From an uncultured Pelagibacteraceae bacterium (GTDB lineage Bacteria; Pseudomonadota; Alphaproteobacteria; Pelagibacterales; Pelagibacteraceae): a DNA stretch of 64,000 bases. Where the stretch lies: contig CACDQQ010000004.1 of NCBI GenBank assembly GCA_902555065.1, positions 1 through 64,000 of the forward strand, in the 5' to 3' direction. Below the pieces are notes generated by a model. It had not been told where the DNA came from. It saw only the letters and a program-made list of their open reading frames with translations, and ran no database searches. Position numbers and translations under genes: made by a program. Shown here piece after piece: positions 20,125 through 28,381 of this stretch (position 1 is the first letter of the stretch; every line of letters starts with the position of its first letter).

Positions 20125-20469
20125 ATGAAGGTTTTTTTTAACAATTCATGCAAAATCTGCAGAGCAGAAATTAATATTTATAAAAAAGAAAAAATAGAAA
20201 ATTTGAATTGGATAGACATTACTAAAAATAAAAATGCTGAACTAGAAACAAAAAAAACTGATAAAGAGCTTCTAAGACGACTACATGTAGAACAAGATGG
20301 AAAAATCTATGTGGGTATTGATGCTTTTTTACTTATTTGGAAAAATATTCCAAAATACAAGTTTCTTTATAAATTTTTTAAACTCCCAGTCATTTACCAA
20401 TTATTTTATGTCGGATATGAAATTGTAGCGTTCTTTTTGTATTTAAAAAATAGACACCAACTAAACTAA
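20125..20469 (+). CDS. DCC-family (DUF393) putative thiol-disulfide oxidoreductase
   Basis: This small protein of about 114 residues has an N-terminal NNSCKICRAEINIYK segment. That CxxC with its flanking pattern fits the DCC/DUF393 family of thioredoxin-fold proteins. The central part (LLRRLHVEQDGKIYVGIDAFLLIWKNIPKY) and the C-terminal hydrophobic YQLFYVGYEIVAFFLYL also fit that family. I use the ATG at 20125; the TTG two codons earlier is possible but less likely. The CxxC suggests redox chemistry, but the substrate is unknown. The gene ends four bases into the convergent small membrane-protein gene. Confidence 0.8.
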   Translation: MKVFFNNSCKICRAEINIYKKEKIENLNWIDITKNKNAELETKKTDKELLRRLHVEQDGKIYVGIDAFLLIWKNIPKYKFLYKFFKLPVIYQLFYVGYEIVAFFLYLKNRHQLN

Positions 20470-20759
20470 TGTTGAATAGCGTATAAAATCTGGGTTACAA
20501 AAGATAAAAATATAAAAAAAGAGAAAAATAAAATAAAATACATAACTGTAACTGCTCTATTTCTCTTTCTTCTTAAAATAACAAATTTTTTATCATCAAG
20601 AAAAGAAATGTCTCTATCACCTGGCACTGGATAATCATAACTCCATCTCCATAAAGATGAACCAAATCTTTTATCTAGCTTATTGTAATAATTTACCCAG
20701 GCCAATGACCACATAAACATTAAAAATAAAAATGTTAAAGTTAAAAAAGTTGAGAACAT
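20466..20759 (-). CDS. Small two-span membrane protein, unknown function
   Basis: This 97-residue protein has an N-terminal hydrophobic segment (residues 3-22), a central cytoplasmic or periplasmic part with FGSSLWRWSYDYPVPGDRDISFLDDKKF, an RRKRNR basic patch, and a second hydrophobic segment (about 72-93). I do not recognise the family. The aromatic WRWSYDYPVPGDRD stretch is distinctive and would be a good search seed. It is convergent with the DCC gene and divergent from the TerB/DnaJ gene with only about 32 bases between starts, leaving little room for promoters. Confidence 0.55.
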   Translation of the reverse strand: MFSTFLTLTFLFLMFMWSLAWVNYYNKLDKRFGSSLWRWSYDYPVPGDRDISFLDDKKFVILRRKRNRAVTVMYFILFFSFFIFLSFVTQILYAIQH

Positions 20760-20791
20760 AAATATATTAAATTATATTAAATTTTTTTTAT

Positions 20792-21511
20792 ATGTCTATC
20801 TGGGGAAGTTTAATTGGTGGGATGATCGGTTTTTCTTTAGGAGGACCTTTTGGGATGCTATTAGGTTCCTTAATTGGTGGAAAAGTATCAAGATCAAGAT
20901 CGTCATTTAAATCTTTTGCGCAACCTCAACAAGTTTTTGCATTAGCTCTTATAGTTTTATCAGCTAAACTAAGTAAAGCAGACGGTCAGGTTAGTAGAGA
21001 GGAACTAATAGCGGTAAAAGATAAACTAAAAATTCCAGAACATGAATTAGATCAAGTTGGAAAAATTTTTAATAAAGCTAAAGAAGAAAGCACTGGTTAC
21101 GAACCATATGCAAAACAAATAGCTCAGATCTATCAGGGAAATATAAATGTGTTGGAGGAAGTCATTAATATATTATTTTATATTGCAGAAGCTGATGGAA
21201 ATATAAGTGATCAAGAATTTAGGATGATACAACATGTTTCTCAACTATTTGGTCTTAGTGATGCCCAGTTCAATGGAATAGTTGAGGGTAGGAAATCATC
21301 AGATAAACTCAATCCATATGTGGTATTAGAGAGCAAACCTGATGATAATCTTACAGATATTAGAAAAAGATATTTAAAATTAAGTAAAGAACATCATCCT
21401 GACTTACTTCTAAGTAAAGGAGTTCCTCAAGAAGTTATTGAGGAAAGTAAAAAGAAAATGAGAGCTATTAATTCAGCCTGGGATCAAATTCAAAAGCTAA
21501 AAAGTAATTAA
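20792..21511 (+). CDS. DjlA-like TerB plus J-domain co-chaperone
   Basis: This 239-residue protein combines three parts. There is a glycine-rich membrane-associated N-terminus ([22 protein letters not shown]). A TerB-like helical domain follows at about residues 45-150, with acidic [12 protein letters not shown] and its tandem partner [14 protein letters not shown]-terminal J-domain begins [31 protein letters not shown], with the HPD motif that stimulates DnaK. This is the DjlA architecture, a DnaK co-chaperone at the inner membrane. It overlaps the convergent aceA end by four bases. Confidence 0.85.
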   Translation: MSIWGSLIGGMIGFSLGGPFGMLLGSLIGGKVSRSRSSFKSFAQPQQVFALALIVLSAKLSKADGQVSREELIAVKDKLKIPEHELDQVGKIFNKAKEESTGYEPYAKQIAQIYQGNINVLEEVINILFYIAEADGNISDQEFRMIQHVSQLFGLSDAQFNGIVEGRKSSDKLNPYVVLESKPDDNLTDIRKRYLKLSKEHHPDLLLSKGVPQEVIEESKKKMRAINSAWDQIQKLKSN

Positions 21512-22782
21512 AATTGCTCAGATTCTGTTGAGCCTTCCATTGCTGTTGTAGAGCTCTTTCCAGAACTTATTGTATTGGAAACTGCATCAAAATAAGAAGT
21601 TCCAACTTCTCGTTGATGTTTAACACTGGTATATCCATCTTTTTCTCTAGCAAATTCATTTTGTTGTATTCTAGAGTAAGCAGTCATACCTTCCTTTTTA
21701 TATTTCTCTGCAAGCTCGAAAATAGCAATATTTTGCGTATGGAAACCTGCTAAAGTTATAAATTGAAATTTATATCCCATCATTCCAATTTTAGTTTGAA
21801 ATGTTGCAATCTCATCATCAGATAAATGTTTCTTCCAATTAAATGATGGAGAACAATTATAAGCTAACATCTTACCAGGAAATTTTGCATGTATTGCATC
21901 AGCAAACTTTTTTGCTTCTTCTAAATTAGGTGTTGCAGTTTCACACCATATTAGATCCGCATAAGGTGCATAAGCTAACCCTCTTGAGATTGCTTGATCA
22001 ATACCATCTTTTACATAATAAAAACCTTCAGGTGATCTTCCTCCTGTTAAAAACGGTTTGTCATTTTCATCAAAATCGTTTGTTATTAGTTTCGCAGCGT
22101 TGGCATCTGTTCTTGCAAGAATAATGAGAGGAACGTCGGCAATATCAGCTGCCAATCTTGCTGCTTTTAGATTTCGGACCATGGTTCCAGTAGGAACAAG
22201 TACCTTACCACCCATATGTCCACATTTTTTTTCACTAGCTAGTTGGTCTTCAAAATGAACTCCGGCTGCGCCAGCTTTTATAAATTTTTTTGTTAGCTCA
22301 AATACATTTAACGGCCCGCCAAATCCTGCTTCGCCATCTGCAATAATTGGCAACATGTAATCAGTTCTTTCGCTGCTTTTCATATCTCCATCTGCTATTT
22401 CCATATGTTGAATTTGATCAGCTCTAATTAAAGAATTATTCATAGTCTCAACTAATTTAGGTGCGCTGTCGTAAGGATATAAAGATTGATCAGGATACAT
22501 TTCACCAGCACTGTTTGCGTCTGCTGCAACTTGCCAACCACTTAAATAAATTGCTTTTAAACCTGCTTTTGCATGTTGAACAGCTTGATTTCCCGACAAA
22601 GACCCAAGTGTGTTTACATATGGCTCTGTATTTAACAATCCCCAAAGTTTTTGAGATTGCTGTTTGCACATTGAATACTCAATTTTAATGGATCCTCTTA
22701 ACCTTTCAACTTCTTCTGGCTTATAATCCCTTTGTATTCCTGCAAATCTTTTCAACTCGTACGAGATTTTCTCTGCTGACAT
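21508..22782 (-). CDS. aceA: Isocitrate lyase
   Basis: The enzyme splits isocitrate to succinate and glyoxylate in the glyoxylate shunt, sparing carbon during growth on C2 compounds. The signature active-site hexapeptide KKCGHM is present at about residue 185. FHFEDQ-like [33 protein letters not shown] and [11 protein letters not shown] segments are also seen. The 424-residue length is the short bacterial form. A strong Shine-Dalgarno (AAAGGAG) precedes the ATG. It lies 26 bases downstream of a 53-codon gene in the same direction, and divergent from an ScfR/RamB-type regulator. No aceB/glcB is in the window. Confidence 0.97.
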   Translation of the reverse strand: MSAEKISYELKRFAGIQRDYKPEEVERLRGSIKIEYSMCKQQSQKLWGLLNTEPYVNTLGSLSGNQAVQHAKAGLKAIYLSGWQVAADANSAGEMYPDQSLYPYDSAPKLVETMNNSLIRADQIQHMEIADGDMKSSERTDYMLPIIADGEAGFGGPLNVFELTKKFIKAGAAGVHFEDQLASEKKCGHMGGKVLVPTGTMVRNLKAARLAADIADVPLIILARTDANAAKLITNDFDENDKPFLTGGRSPEGFYYVKDGIDQAISRGLAYAPYADLIWCETATPNLEEAKKFADAIHAKFPGKMLAYNCSPSFNWKKHLSDDEIATFQTKIGMMGYKFQFITLAGFHTQNIAIFELAEKYKKEGMTAYSRIQQNEFAREKDGYTSVKHQREVGTSYFDAVSNTISSGKSSTTAMEGSTESEQF

Positions 22783-22808
22783 TATTTCTCCTTTAAAACT
22801 AATTCTTT

Positions 22809-22970
22809 TTACTTTTCGCTATATTCTTCAGTAAACTCATTCATTCCACTTGATCCCCAATCGCAGTGGTCATCTCTTATATAAACCCCTCTGCTTCTAT
22901 GCTCTTGATGCTCTTGGTGATTTGTAGTTTGAGAACTAGTTTCAGTGTTTTTTAAAGTATTTTTATCCAT
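22809..22970 (-). CDS. 53-residue hydrophilic protein upstream of aceA
   Basis: A short reading frame on the reverse strand begins with ATG at 22970 and ends with TAA at 22809. The peptide starts [16 protein letters not shown] and continues through a His/Gln/Glu stretch (NHQEHQEHR). The C-terminal half ([19 protein letters not shown]) has more sequence complexity and includes one cysteine. It shares the aceA transcript direction and sits 26 bases upstream of that gene, right next to the repeat-rich regulatory region. No family is recognised. It might be a small metabolic regulator or chaperone. It could also be a chance frame, though the complex C-terminus argues for coding. Confidence 0.6.
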   Translation of the reverse strand: MDKNTLKNTETSSQTTNHQEHQEHRSRGVYIRDDHCDWGSSGMNEFTEEYSEK

Positions 22971-22983
22971 GTAAAGTTTATAA

Positions 22984-23073
22984 TTTACAATATTTACAAA
23001 ATCTACAAAAAATGTTAAAAGTCTAGTAAATACAATAAATTTTTTGTAAATAATAATTTACAAAGTTTACAAA
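22984..23073. promoter_or_regulatory. Candidate ScfR operator region (9-bp spaced TTTACAAA repeats)
   Basis: The 109-base gap between the divergent 53-codon gene and the ScfR gene contains TTTACAAT at 22984, TTTACAAA at 22993 and TCTACAAA at 23002, all in step at 9 bases. A second cluster has TTTACAAA at 23057 and 23066. The second cluster forms a perfect inverted repeat with TTTGTAAAT at 23043-23051 (9-base arms, 4-base spacer, to 23064). The cores resemble the TTTGCAAA-type sites known for ScfR/RamB regulators of aceA and propionate genes. They overlap both likely promoters, so autoregulation plus aceA control is inferred. Confidence 0.6.
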
Positions 23074-23079
23074 TAGTAA

Positions 23080-24504
23080 ATGAGTCAAGTAGAATTAAAT
23101 ATTGGTCCAAAAATAAAAGCTTTTAGAAGACAGCTAGGTATGCAGGCAAATAAACTAGCCTCACAACTTAACATTTCACCAAGTTATTTAGCTTTAATCG
23201 AGGGAGGTAAAAGAAAAATTGACGGGGAATTACTTTTAAAAATTTGTGATGAGTTAAGCATCAACATTAGCGATCTAACAAATAAATCAGATATCAATAT
23301 GGTCAACACAATTTCAGAATTGCTTGATGATCAACTTTTTGAAGATTTGGATATAGTTGGTCCAGAAGTTAAAGATTTAGCAAATAGTAATCCAAAAATT
23401 GGTAAAGCTCTAATAAGATTAGGAGACATTTTGAAAAAAAAAGATCATGAATTGGTTAACAAAATTGAAAAACTTTCCGGAAAAATTGTAGATAATAGAA
23501 AAAATTCTTTTCCTGGAGAAGTAATTTCAGATTTTTTGCAAGAAAATAGAAATTTTTTTCCAAAACTAGAAGAATTTGCAAATCAAATCTTTGAACAAAT
23601 AAAACAAAATAATAGAACAAGATATATTGCTTTATGTGATTATTTAAAATCAGAGTATAAAATTGAAGTACAAGATATAATTCCTGAAGAAGGAAAACCA
23701 TTTTCAAAAATTTATGATAAAAAAAATAGAAAGTTGCTGTTGTCTGATTATTTGTCTTTGGAAACAAAGAAATTACATGCTGCAGCTCAAATTGTACAAG
23801 AGGGAGCCGGCGATATAATAAATTCTTATCTTGATACTTTTAATTATCCAAATGAAGAATCGAAAAAATTAACAAAAGTTGCTTTATTAAATTATTGTGG
23901 TGCAGCAATTTTAATGCCCTATAAATTATTTCACTCAGAATGTAAAAAGCTTAAATATGATTTAGAGTTGTTGCAAAATACTTTTGCAACTTCATTTGAA
24001 CAAGTCACACATAGAGTAACATGTTTGAATGATCCAAAATTACCTGGAGTTCCTTTCCATTTTTTGAGAGTTGATGTCGCTGGTAATATTTCAAAAAGAT
24101 TTTCATTGTCAGGCATTGAAATACCGCGTTATGGCGGTGCTTGTCCTCGATGGAATGTGTATTCAGCTTTTTCTAGACCTGGTGTTATTCAGGCTGCAGT
24201 AAGTAAAATGACTAATGGTGAAAAGTATGTATGTATCGCAAGAACTGTTGAAAAAGGTATAGGAAGATATGGACAAAAAAAAAGTATGTTATCTATTGGG
24301 CTTGGATGTGAAGCCAAATATGCAAGAGATTTTGTTTATACGGAAAACTTAGATTTGAATGATAAAAAATCAGAGATACCTGTTGGGGTTTCATGTAGAA
24401 CTTGTGATAGACTGGATTGTTCTCAAAGAGCTTTTCCCCCATTACATAAAAAGTTTGATGTAGACATTAATTCTAGAGGAGTATCTGTATATGTCAGTGA
24501 TTAA
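23080..24504 (+). CDS. ScfR/RamB-family short-chain fatty acyl-CoA regulator
   Basis: This 474-residue regulator has an XRE-type helix-turn-helix at about residues 9-66 (LASQLNISPSYLALIEGGKRKIDGELL). A central IrrE/ImmA-like domain includes KLHAAAQIVQEGAGDII and LNYCGAAILMPY. A C-terminal DUF2083 domain has the cysteine cluster CRTCDRLDC at about residues 439-447. This order defines the ScfR family (RamB, PccR, MccR), which senses short acyl-CoA and regulates the glyoxylate shunt or propionate assimilation. Its divergent neighbour is aceA, matching the RamB-aceA link. The ATG at 23080 has no Shine-Dalgarno. The true ligand is not visible. Confidence 0.88.
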   Translation: MSQVELNIGPKIKAFRRQLGMQANKLASQLNISPSYLALIEGGKRKIDGELLLKICDELSINISDLTNKSDINMVNTISELLDDQLFEDLDIVGPEVKDLANSNPKIGKALIRLGDILKKKDHELVNKIEKLSGKIVDNRKNSFPGEVISDFLQENRNFFPKLEEFANQIFEQIKQNNRTRYIALCDYLKSEYKIEVQDIIPEEGKPFSKIYDKKNRKLLLSDYLSLETKKLHAAAQIVQEGAGDIINSYLDTFNYPNEESKKLTKVALLNYCGAAILMPYKLFHSECKKLKYDLELLQNTFATSFEQVTHRVTCLNDPKLPGVPFHFLRVDVAGNISKRFSLSGIEIPRYGGACPRWNVYSAFSRPGVIQAAVSKMTNGEKYVCIARTVEKGIGRYGQKKSMLSIGLGCEAKYARDFVYTENLDLNDKKSEIPVGVSCRTCDRLDCSQRAFPPLHKKFDVDINSRGVSVYVSD

Positions 24505-25039
24505 AAAACACATAAGTTTTATAATTATATTTTTATTTGTCAGTACAAATAATGTGTATTCAGACAATTTAAATATATTGTTTAAAGAATTGCTTAACGC
24601 AAAAAATTTACAACAAGCAGAAAAACTAGAGGATCAAATTTGGAATAAATGGACAAGACACCCAAACAATGATTATCTGACGAACAAATTAGAGAACGGA
24701 ACTTATTCCATGTATCATCAGCAGTATAGAATGGCATTAAAACTATTTACAGACGTAATTAATGAGGACCCAAAATGGGCGGAGGGTTGGAATAAGAGAG
24801 CAACATTACTATTTATGTTGGGTGATTATGAGAAATCGTTAGATGATATTGAAAAAGTTTTAGATCTAGAGCCAAGACATTTTGGAGCATTATCAGGACG
24901 AGCGCAAATATACTTAGGCTTAAAGGAATATGAAAAAGCAGTTGATGACTTGAGAAAAGCAAAATCTATTTATCCATTAATCAAAAGTGGAGAAAATATA
25001 AAGTTAATAGAAAAAATTATCAAAGACCAACAAATTTAA
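24491..25039 (+). CDS. Exported tetratricopeptide-repeat protein
   Basis: This 182-residue protein has a signal peptide or N-terminal anchor (residues 6-24, ending NNVYSD). Several helices follow and then at least two TPR units near residues 90-160. One reads WAEGWNKRATLLFMLGDYEKSLDDIEKVLDLEP and the next HFGALSGRAQIYLGLKEYEKAVDDLRKA, with the expected W/L/G/Y/A/P spacing. It likely serves as a periplasmic protein-binding scaffold with no known partner. It overlaps the ScfR gene end by 14 bases, so it may be co-expressed, but a functional link is not obvious. Confidence 0.82.
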   Translation: MSVIKKHISFIIIFLFVSTNNVYSDNLNILFKELLNAKNLQQAEKLEDQIWNKWTRHPNNDYLTNKLENGTYSMYHQQYRMALKLFTDVINEDPKWAEGWNKRATLLFMLGDYEKSLDDIEKVLDLEPRHFGALSGRAQIYLGLKEYEKAVDDLRKAKSIYPLIKSGENIKLIEKIIKDQQI

Positions 25040-26214
25040 TTATTCTTAGATCTTTTTTTTGCAATCAGCTGGGTTAATGAATCTACCATTAAATCTGAGG
25101 CTTTAAAAATTTCACTTGGTTTAAATTCATGTGAAATATTTTTTTCTTCATTTGTTTTATCTTCAATTACTATACCTTCATCTGGAGAATTATTTTTAAT
25201 ATAAATTAGTATCAACCACTCATCATCAATTGTCTCATCCCATTTTATAAATATCTCTCCAGTTTCGAATCTTCTGTCTATGCATCTCAAGATAGACATA
25301 TGTTTAGTTATATATCTTTTGTTAAGTTGAAAAACTAAACTATTCGCACTTCTGTAGAAGCTTTCAAGTGCAAACTCAATTTTTTGCCTAGCTAAAGTAT
25401 ACTCCCTTTCTCTTTGAAGTAATTTTGCTCTATCGTCTCCTTCTTGTGTTTCTACACCTAGCGCCTCGACTCGTTCTCTTATTTTCTGATCTCTTATTTG
25501 TTGATATTTTAATTTTAGTTTTTCGATACGCTCTTGTAATCCTGAATAATCCTCTCTCTTTTCTCTTAACGCTAATTTTTCTAGTTGTTCTAATTCTTTT
25601 ACCTCTCTTATTCTAAACTTTTCTATTTGCTTTTCTAATTTTAATTCTTGTAAAAATTTCTTTTGTCTCTCAGCCTGCTCTTTTCTCAGTATGGCCTGTT
25701 CTTTTCTTAAAAATAATTTTATATCTTTTGCTCTTTCTCTTTCTAATTTTTGTTCTTGTTTTAACTGGATTTCTTTTTCTTTTAAAAAAGCTAACTCATC
25801 TGCTTTCTTCTGTTTTTCAATTTTGATTTTTTCCTTTTCTGCTTGCTCAATTTTCTCAAGTTTAATTTGCCTTTTTTCCTCAGCTCTTATTTCTTTAAAA
25901 CGAATTAATCTGAATTCTATACTTTGAAAAAATTTTTGTATTAATTTATCAATTGTTAATAAATTAAAACTAAATTTGAAAGAAAACTTATTTTTTAAAT
26001 CTTCCTCAAGTCTGACCGTTCTTGAAATAATACCCTTTTCAGTACTTGTCTTTAACTTAACTTTTTTTATTTTTTTTCTTCGATTTAATCTTTTTGTTAT
26101 TTTTTTTTTTAATTTTGGTCTTTTTTTCTTTATTTTTGACTTGGATTTATTTTTTGATTTTTTAATCTTTGTTTTTAAATTTTTTTTTTTAGGTTTTTTT
26201 TTCTTTTTTTTCAT
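25036..26214 (-). CDS. Lysine-rich coiled-coil protein with C-terminal globular domain
   Basis: This 392-residue protein is not one I recognise. Residues 1-57 hold 31 lysines and 4 arginines and not one acidic residue, an H1-tail-like region. Residues about 105-270 are a long charged heptad-type coiled coil rich in Glu, Lys, Gln and Arg (for example LEKIEQAEKEKIKIEKQ). The last 120 residues look folded: SFYRSANSLVFQLNKRYITKHMSILRCIDRRFETGEIFIKWDETIDDEWLILIYIKNN, then a tail ending in a helical segment. Such a layout could bind nucleic acid or the anionic membrane and oligomerise. The stop overlaps the convergent TPR gene by four bases. Confidence 0.68.
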   Translation of the reverse strand: MKKKKKKPKKKNLKTKIKKSKNKSKSKIKKKRPKLKKKITKRLNRRKKIKKVKLKTSTEKGIISRTVRLEEDLKNKFSFKFSFNLLTIDKLIQKFFQSIEFRLIRFKEIRAEEKRQIKLEKIEQAEKEKIKIEKQKKADELAFLKEKEIQLKQEQKLERERAKDIKLFLRKEQAILRKEQAERQKKFLQELKLEKQIEKFRIREVKELEQLEKLALREKREDYSGLQERIEKLKLKYQQIRDQKIRERVEALGVETQEGDDRAKLLQREREYTLARQKIEFALESFYRSANSLVFQLNKRYITKHMSILRCIDRRFETGEIFIKWDETIDDEWLILIYIKNNSPDEGIVIEDKTNEEKNISHEFKPSEIFKASDLMVDSLTQLIAKKRSKNN

Positions 26215-26242
26215 TTAAAAAAACAGCTTTATCAGCTAATTT

Positions 26243-27430
26243 TTAATAAATATAGTCTCTAGTATTAGGAACAGATCTTATATCTTTAGTTAGCTGCAGT
26301 TGAAATACAACTTGATCTCCCCATTTAAAAGCCATTTCACAACTTGTAAGATAAAATTCCCACATCCTTAAAAATTTTTCGTCAAACATTTCTAAAACTT
26401 GATCTTTTTTTGATAGAAATCTCTCTTTCCAATTTCTTAAAGTATGGGCATAGTGCACCCTTAAAATCTCTATATCTGTAGCTATAAGTCCAGAATCCTC
26501 TATTGGCCTTGCTATTTCGCTTAAACTAGGGGTATATCCACCAGGAAATATATATTTTGTTATCCAAGGCTGTGGGTCTCTGGGTGGTAAATTCGATCCA
26601 ATTGTGTGTATCAAAGCTACTCCATCCTGTTTTAACATTTGAGACACTCTATTAAAATAGGTTTGATAGAATTTTTTTCCAACGTGTTCAAACATTCCAA
26701 CGCTAACTATCCTATCAAATTTTTCATTCAATTGTCTGTAATCTATTAATTTAAATTCAACTTGATTATCTAAATTTAATTCTTTAGCTTTTTCTTGACT
26801 ATATTTTAATTGATTTTCTGACAGTGTAATTCCAGTAACCGAAGCTTTTGTTTTTTTCGCAATGTCAATTGCAAGTGTTCCCCAACCAGATCCAATATCT
26901 AAAACTTTTTGGTTAGGTTGTAAATGAAGCTTTTTAATTATGTGATCTATTTTATTTTCTTGAGCAGTTTCCAAAGTATCATTCTCATTTTTGAAGTATG
27001 CACATGAATATTGTCTTTTTTTATCAAGAAACAAATCATATAATTTTTCAGAAATATCATAATGGTGTGCAACATTTTGTTTAGACTTAACGATTTTATT
27101 AAAACTTGTTAAATATTTTAAAGTTCCCTTTATTTTATTTAATGTCTTTCCATAAATATTAATATCTGCTCTCCCAATATTTTTAAAAGCTATATCAAGA
27201 AATTCCGTCAAAGTTCCGTTTTTTAATCTTAAAGAGCCATTGGTATATGCTTCACCAAAATATAAATCAGGATGAAACAGTAATTTTTGGTGCAAGCTTT
27301 TATCTAGTAATTGCAATTCTATTGGAGTTTCTTTCAAGGGTTTACCTATTACATATCTATTAGAATTATAATCTATTAAGATAAAGCCATCTTCTTTGAT
27401 CAAATCATTTAAAAAATTTATAAGTTTCAT
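26243..27430 (-). CDS. cfa: Cyclopropane-fatty-acyl-phospholipid synthase family methyltransferase
   Basis: The enzyme transfers a methylene from S-adenosylmethionine to unsaturated phospholipid chains. The 395-residue protein has the N-terminal SCP2-like part and then a SAM-binding core: NVAHHYDISEKLYDLFLD, VLDIGSGWGTLAIDIAKK, VSVGMFEHVGKKFY and the IFPGGYTPSL segment. The last two are characteristic of Cfa rather than other methyltransferases. Its first base is shared with the stop of the upstream DapA-like gene, so the two are tightly coupled. Sister families make other lipid modifications, so the exact chemistry is not certain. Confidence 0.9.
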   Translation of the reverse strand: MKLINFLNDLIKEDGFILIDYNSNRYVIGKPLKETPIELQLLDKSLHQKLLFHPDLYFGEAYTNGSLRLKNGTLTEFLDIAFKNIGRADINIYGKTLNKIKGTLKYLTSFNKIVKSKQNVAHHYDISEKLYDLFLDKKRQYSCAYFKNENDTLETAQENKIDHIIKKLHLQPNQKVLDIGSGWGTLAIDIAKKTKASVTGITLSENQLKYSQEKAKELNLDNQVEFKLIDYRQLNEKFDRIVSVGMFEHVGKKFYQTYFNRVSQMLKQDGVALIHTIGSNLPPRDPQPWITKYIFPGGYTPSLSEIARPIEDSGLIATDIEILRVHYAHTLRNWKERFLSKKDQVLEMFDEKFLRMWEFYLTSCEMAFKWGDQVVFQLQLTKDIRSVPNTRDYIY

Positions 27431-28308
27431 TATGCTGCTTTTAAGTGCTTAAAGTCAAAATCAAGTTTTTGAAGTTCGTCAAAAAATATTTTTTTTTCGT
27501 TTTGATTTAATAGCTTCAATGGTGGAATTAAATTTTGGTAGTCCTGATCAATTTGTGCCATGAAAGTATGTAAACCTGAAATCAAATTAAATTTATCGAA
27601 AATACTTCTTACTGAACACAACTTTTCATTTGAAGATTGATCTGAACCATTTTGAAATTTATCGTAAACATCTCTTGCTAAAATTGAAGTAACATTTGTT
27701 GTTGCTGTAATTATTCCAGAGCAACCTAATTCAAGTCCTTTTAATAATTTTGACTCTGAACCAGGCATAACTGAAAAATTATCTATTTTCAAATTTTCAT
27801 ATAAATTATAAGAGCTATCTTTTACTCCAACAATTTGACTTGGAAATCTTTTTACCAGCTCTTCAACACAATCAATACTAAATTTATATCCTGAGAGTTT
27901 TTCGAAATTATATAAAATTATTTTACATTCATTAATTTTATCTATTATTCTAGAGTAAAAATTAATCACATCATGATCGCTATACTTATAATAGGCGGGG
28001 GGCATAATTAGAAATTTATTAAACCCATTGGATTTGGCTATTTTTATCAAATTAATATTATCAGCTAGCGAATTAAGACCAGTTCCAATTATAAATTTAT
28101 CCATGTAATCACTCTTTGGTAATAGATTGATTAATTGAATTTTTTCCGCAAGAGATATGAGTTGTGATTGTCCAGTACTTCCAAAAAAAACGACTCCATG
28201 GCAACCCTTATCGATTAGGTTTTCAGCATATTTAATTGTTTTTTCAGTATTTAGTGCCAGATTTTTATCTAATACTGACAGTGTAGCTGCATATATTCCA
28301 TTAATCAT
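27430..28308 (-). CDS. DapA-like (dihydrodipicolinate synthase/N-acetylneuraminate lyase family) protein
   Basis: This 292-residue TIM-barrel protein has the family motifs GVVFFGSTGQSQLISLAEK (normally GTTGE), the tyrosine segment IILYNFEKLSGYK, and GVKDSSYN with the Schiff-base lysine near residue 162. The GTTGE motif altered to GSTGQ and the YNxP replaced by YNFEKL suggest a substrate other than pyruvate plus aspartate semialdehyde. It is co-transcribed with cfa, an unusual partner, and lies divergent from a heptosyltransferase-like gene. It may be an aldolase or lyase acting on a keto acid sugar. I would not call it dapA. Confidence 0.82.
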   Translation of the reverse strand: MINGIYAATLSVLDKNLALNTEKTIKYAENLIDKGCHGVVFFGSTGQSQLISLAEKIQLINLLPKSDYMDKFIIGTGLNSLADNINLIKIAKSNGFNKFLIMPPAYYKYSDHDVINFYSRIIDKINECKIILYNFEKLSGYKFSIDCVEELVKRFPSQIVGVKDSSYNLYENLKIDNFSVMPGSESKLLKGLELGCSGIITATTNVTSILARDVYDKFQNGSDQSSNEKLCSVRSIFDKFNLISGLHTFMAQIDQDYQNLIPPLKLLNQNEKKIFFDELQKLDFDFKHLKAA

Positions 28309-28381
28309 AACTTAATTATATGAGTATATTTATAGAATAGATTTTAAAAAAAAATAATAAAAAAATATATTCTAAATACTT

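Noticed and set aside
22971-23079. Glycine riboswitch for the aceA unit
   Set aside because: The gap is short, very AT-rich, and shows operator-like repeats. The stem-loop cores of a glycine riboswitch are absent.
25976-26218. Forward-strand Phe/Leu-rich open frame
   Set aside because: It is the complement of the lysine tail of the coiled-coil gene; poly-Phe arises from poly-Lys codons read in reverse.
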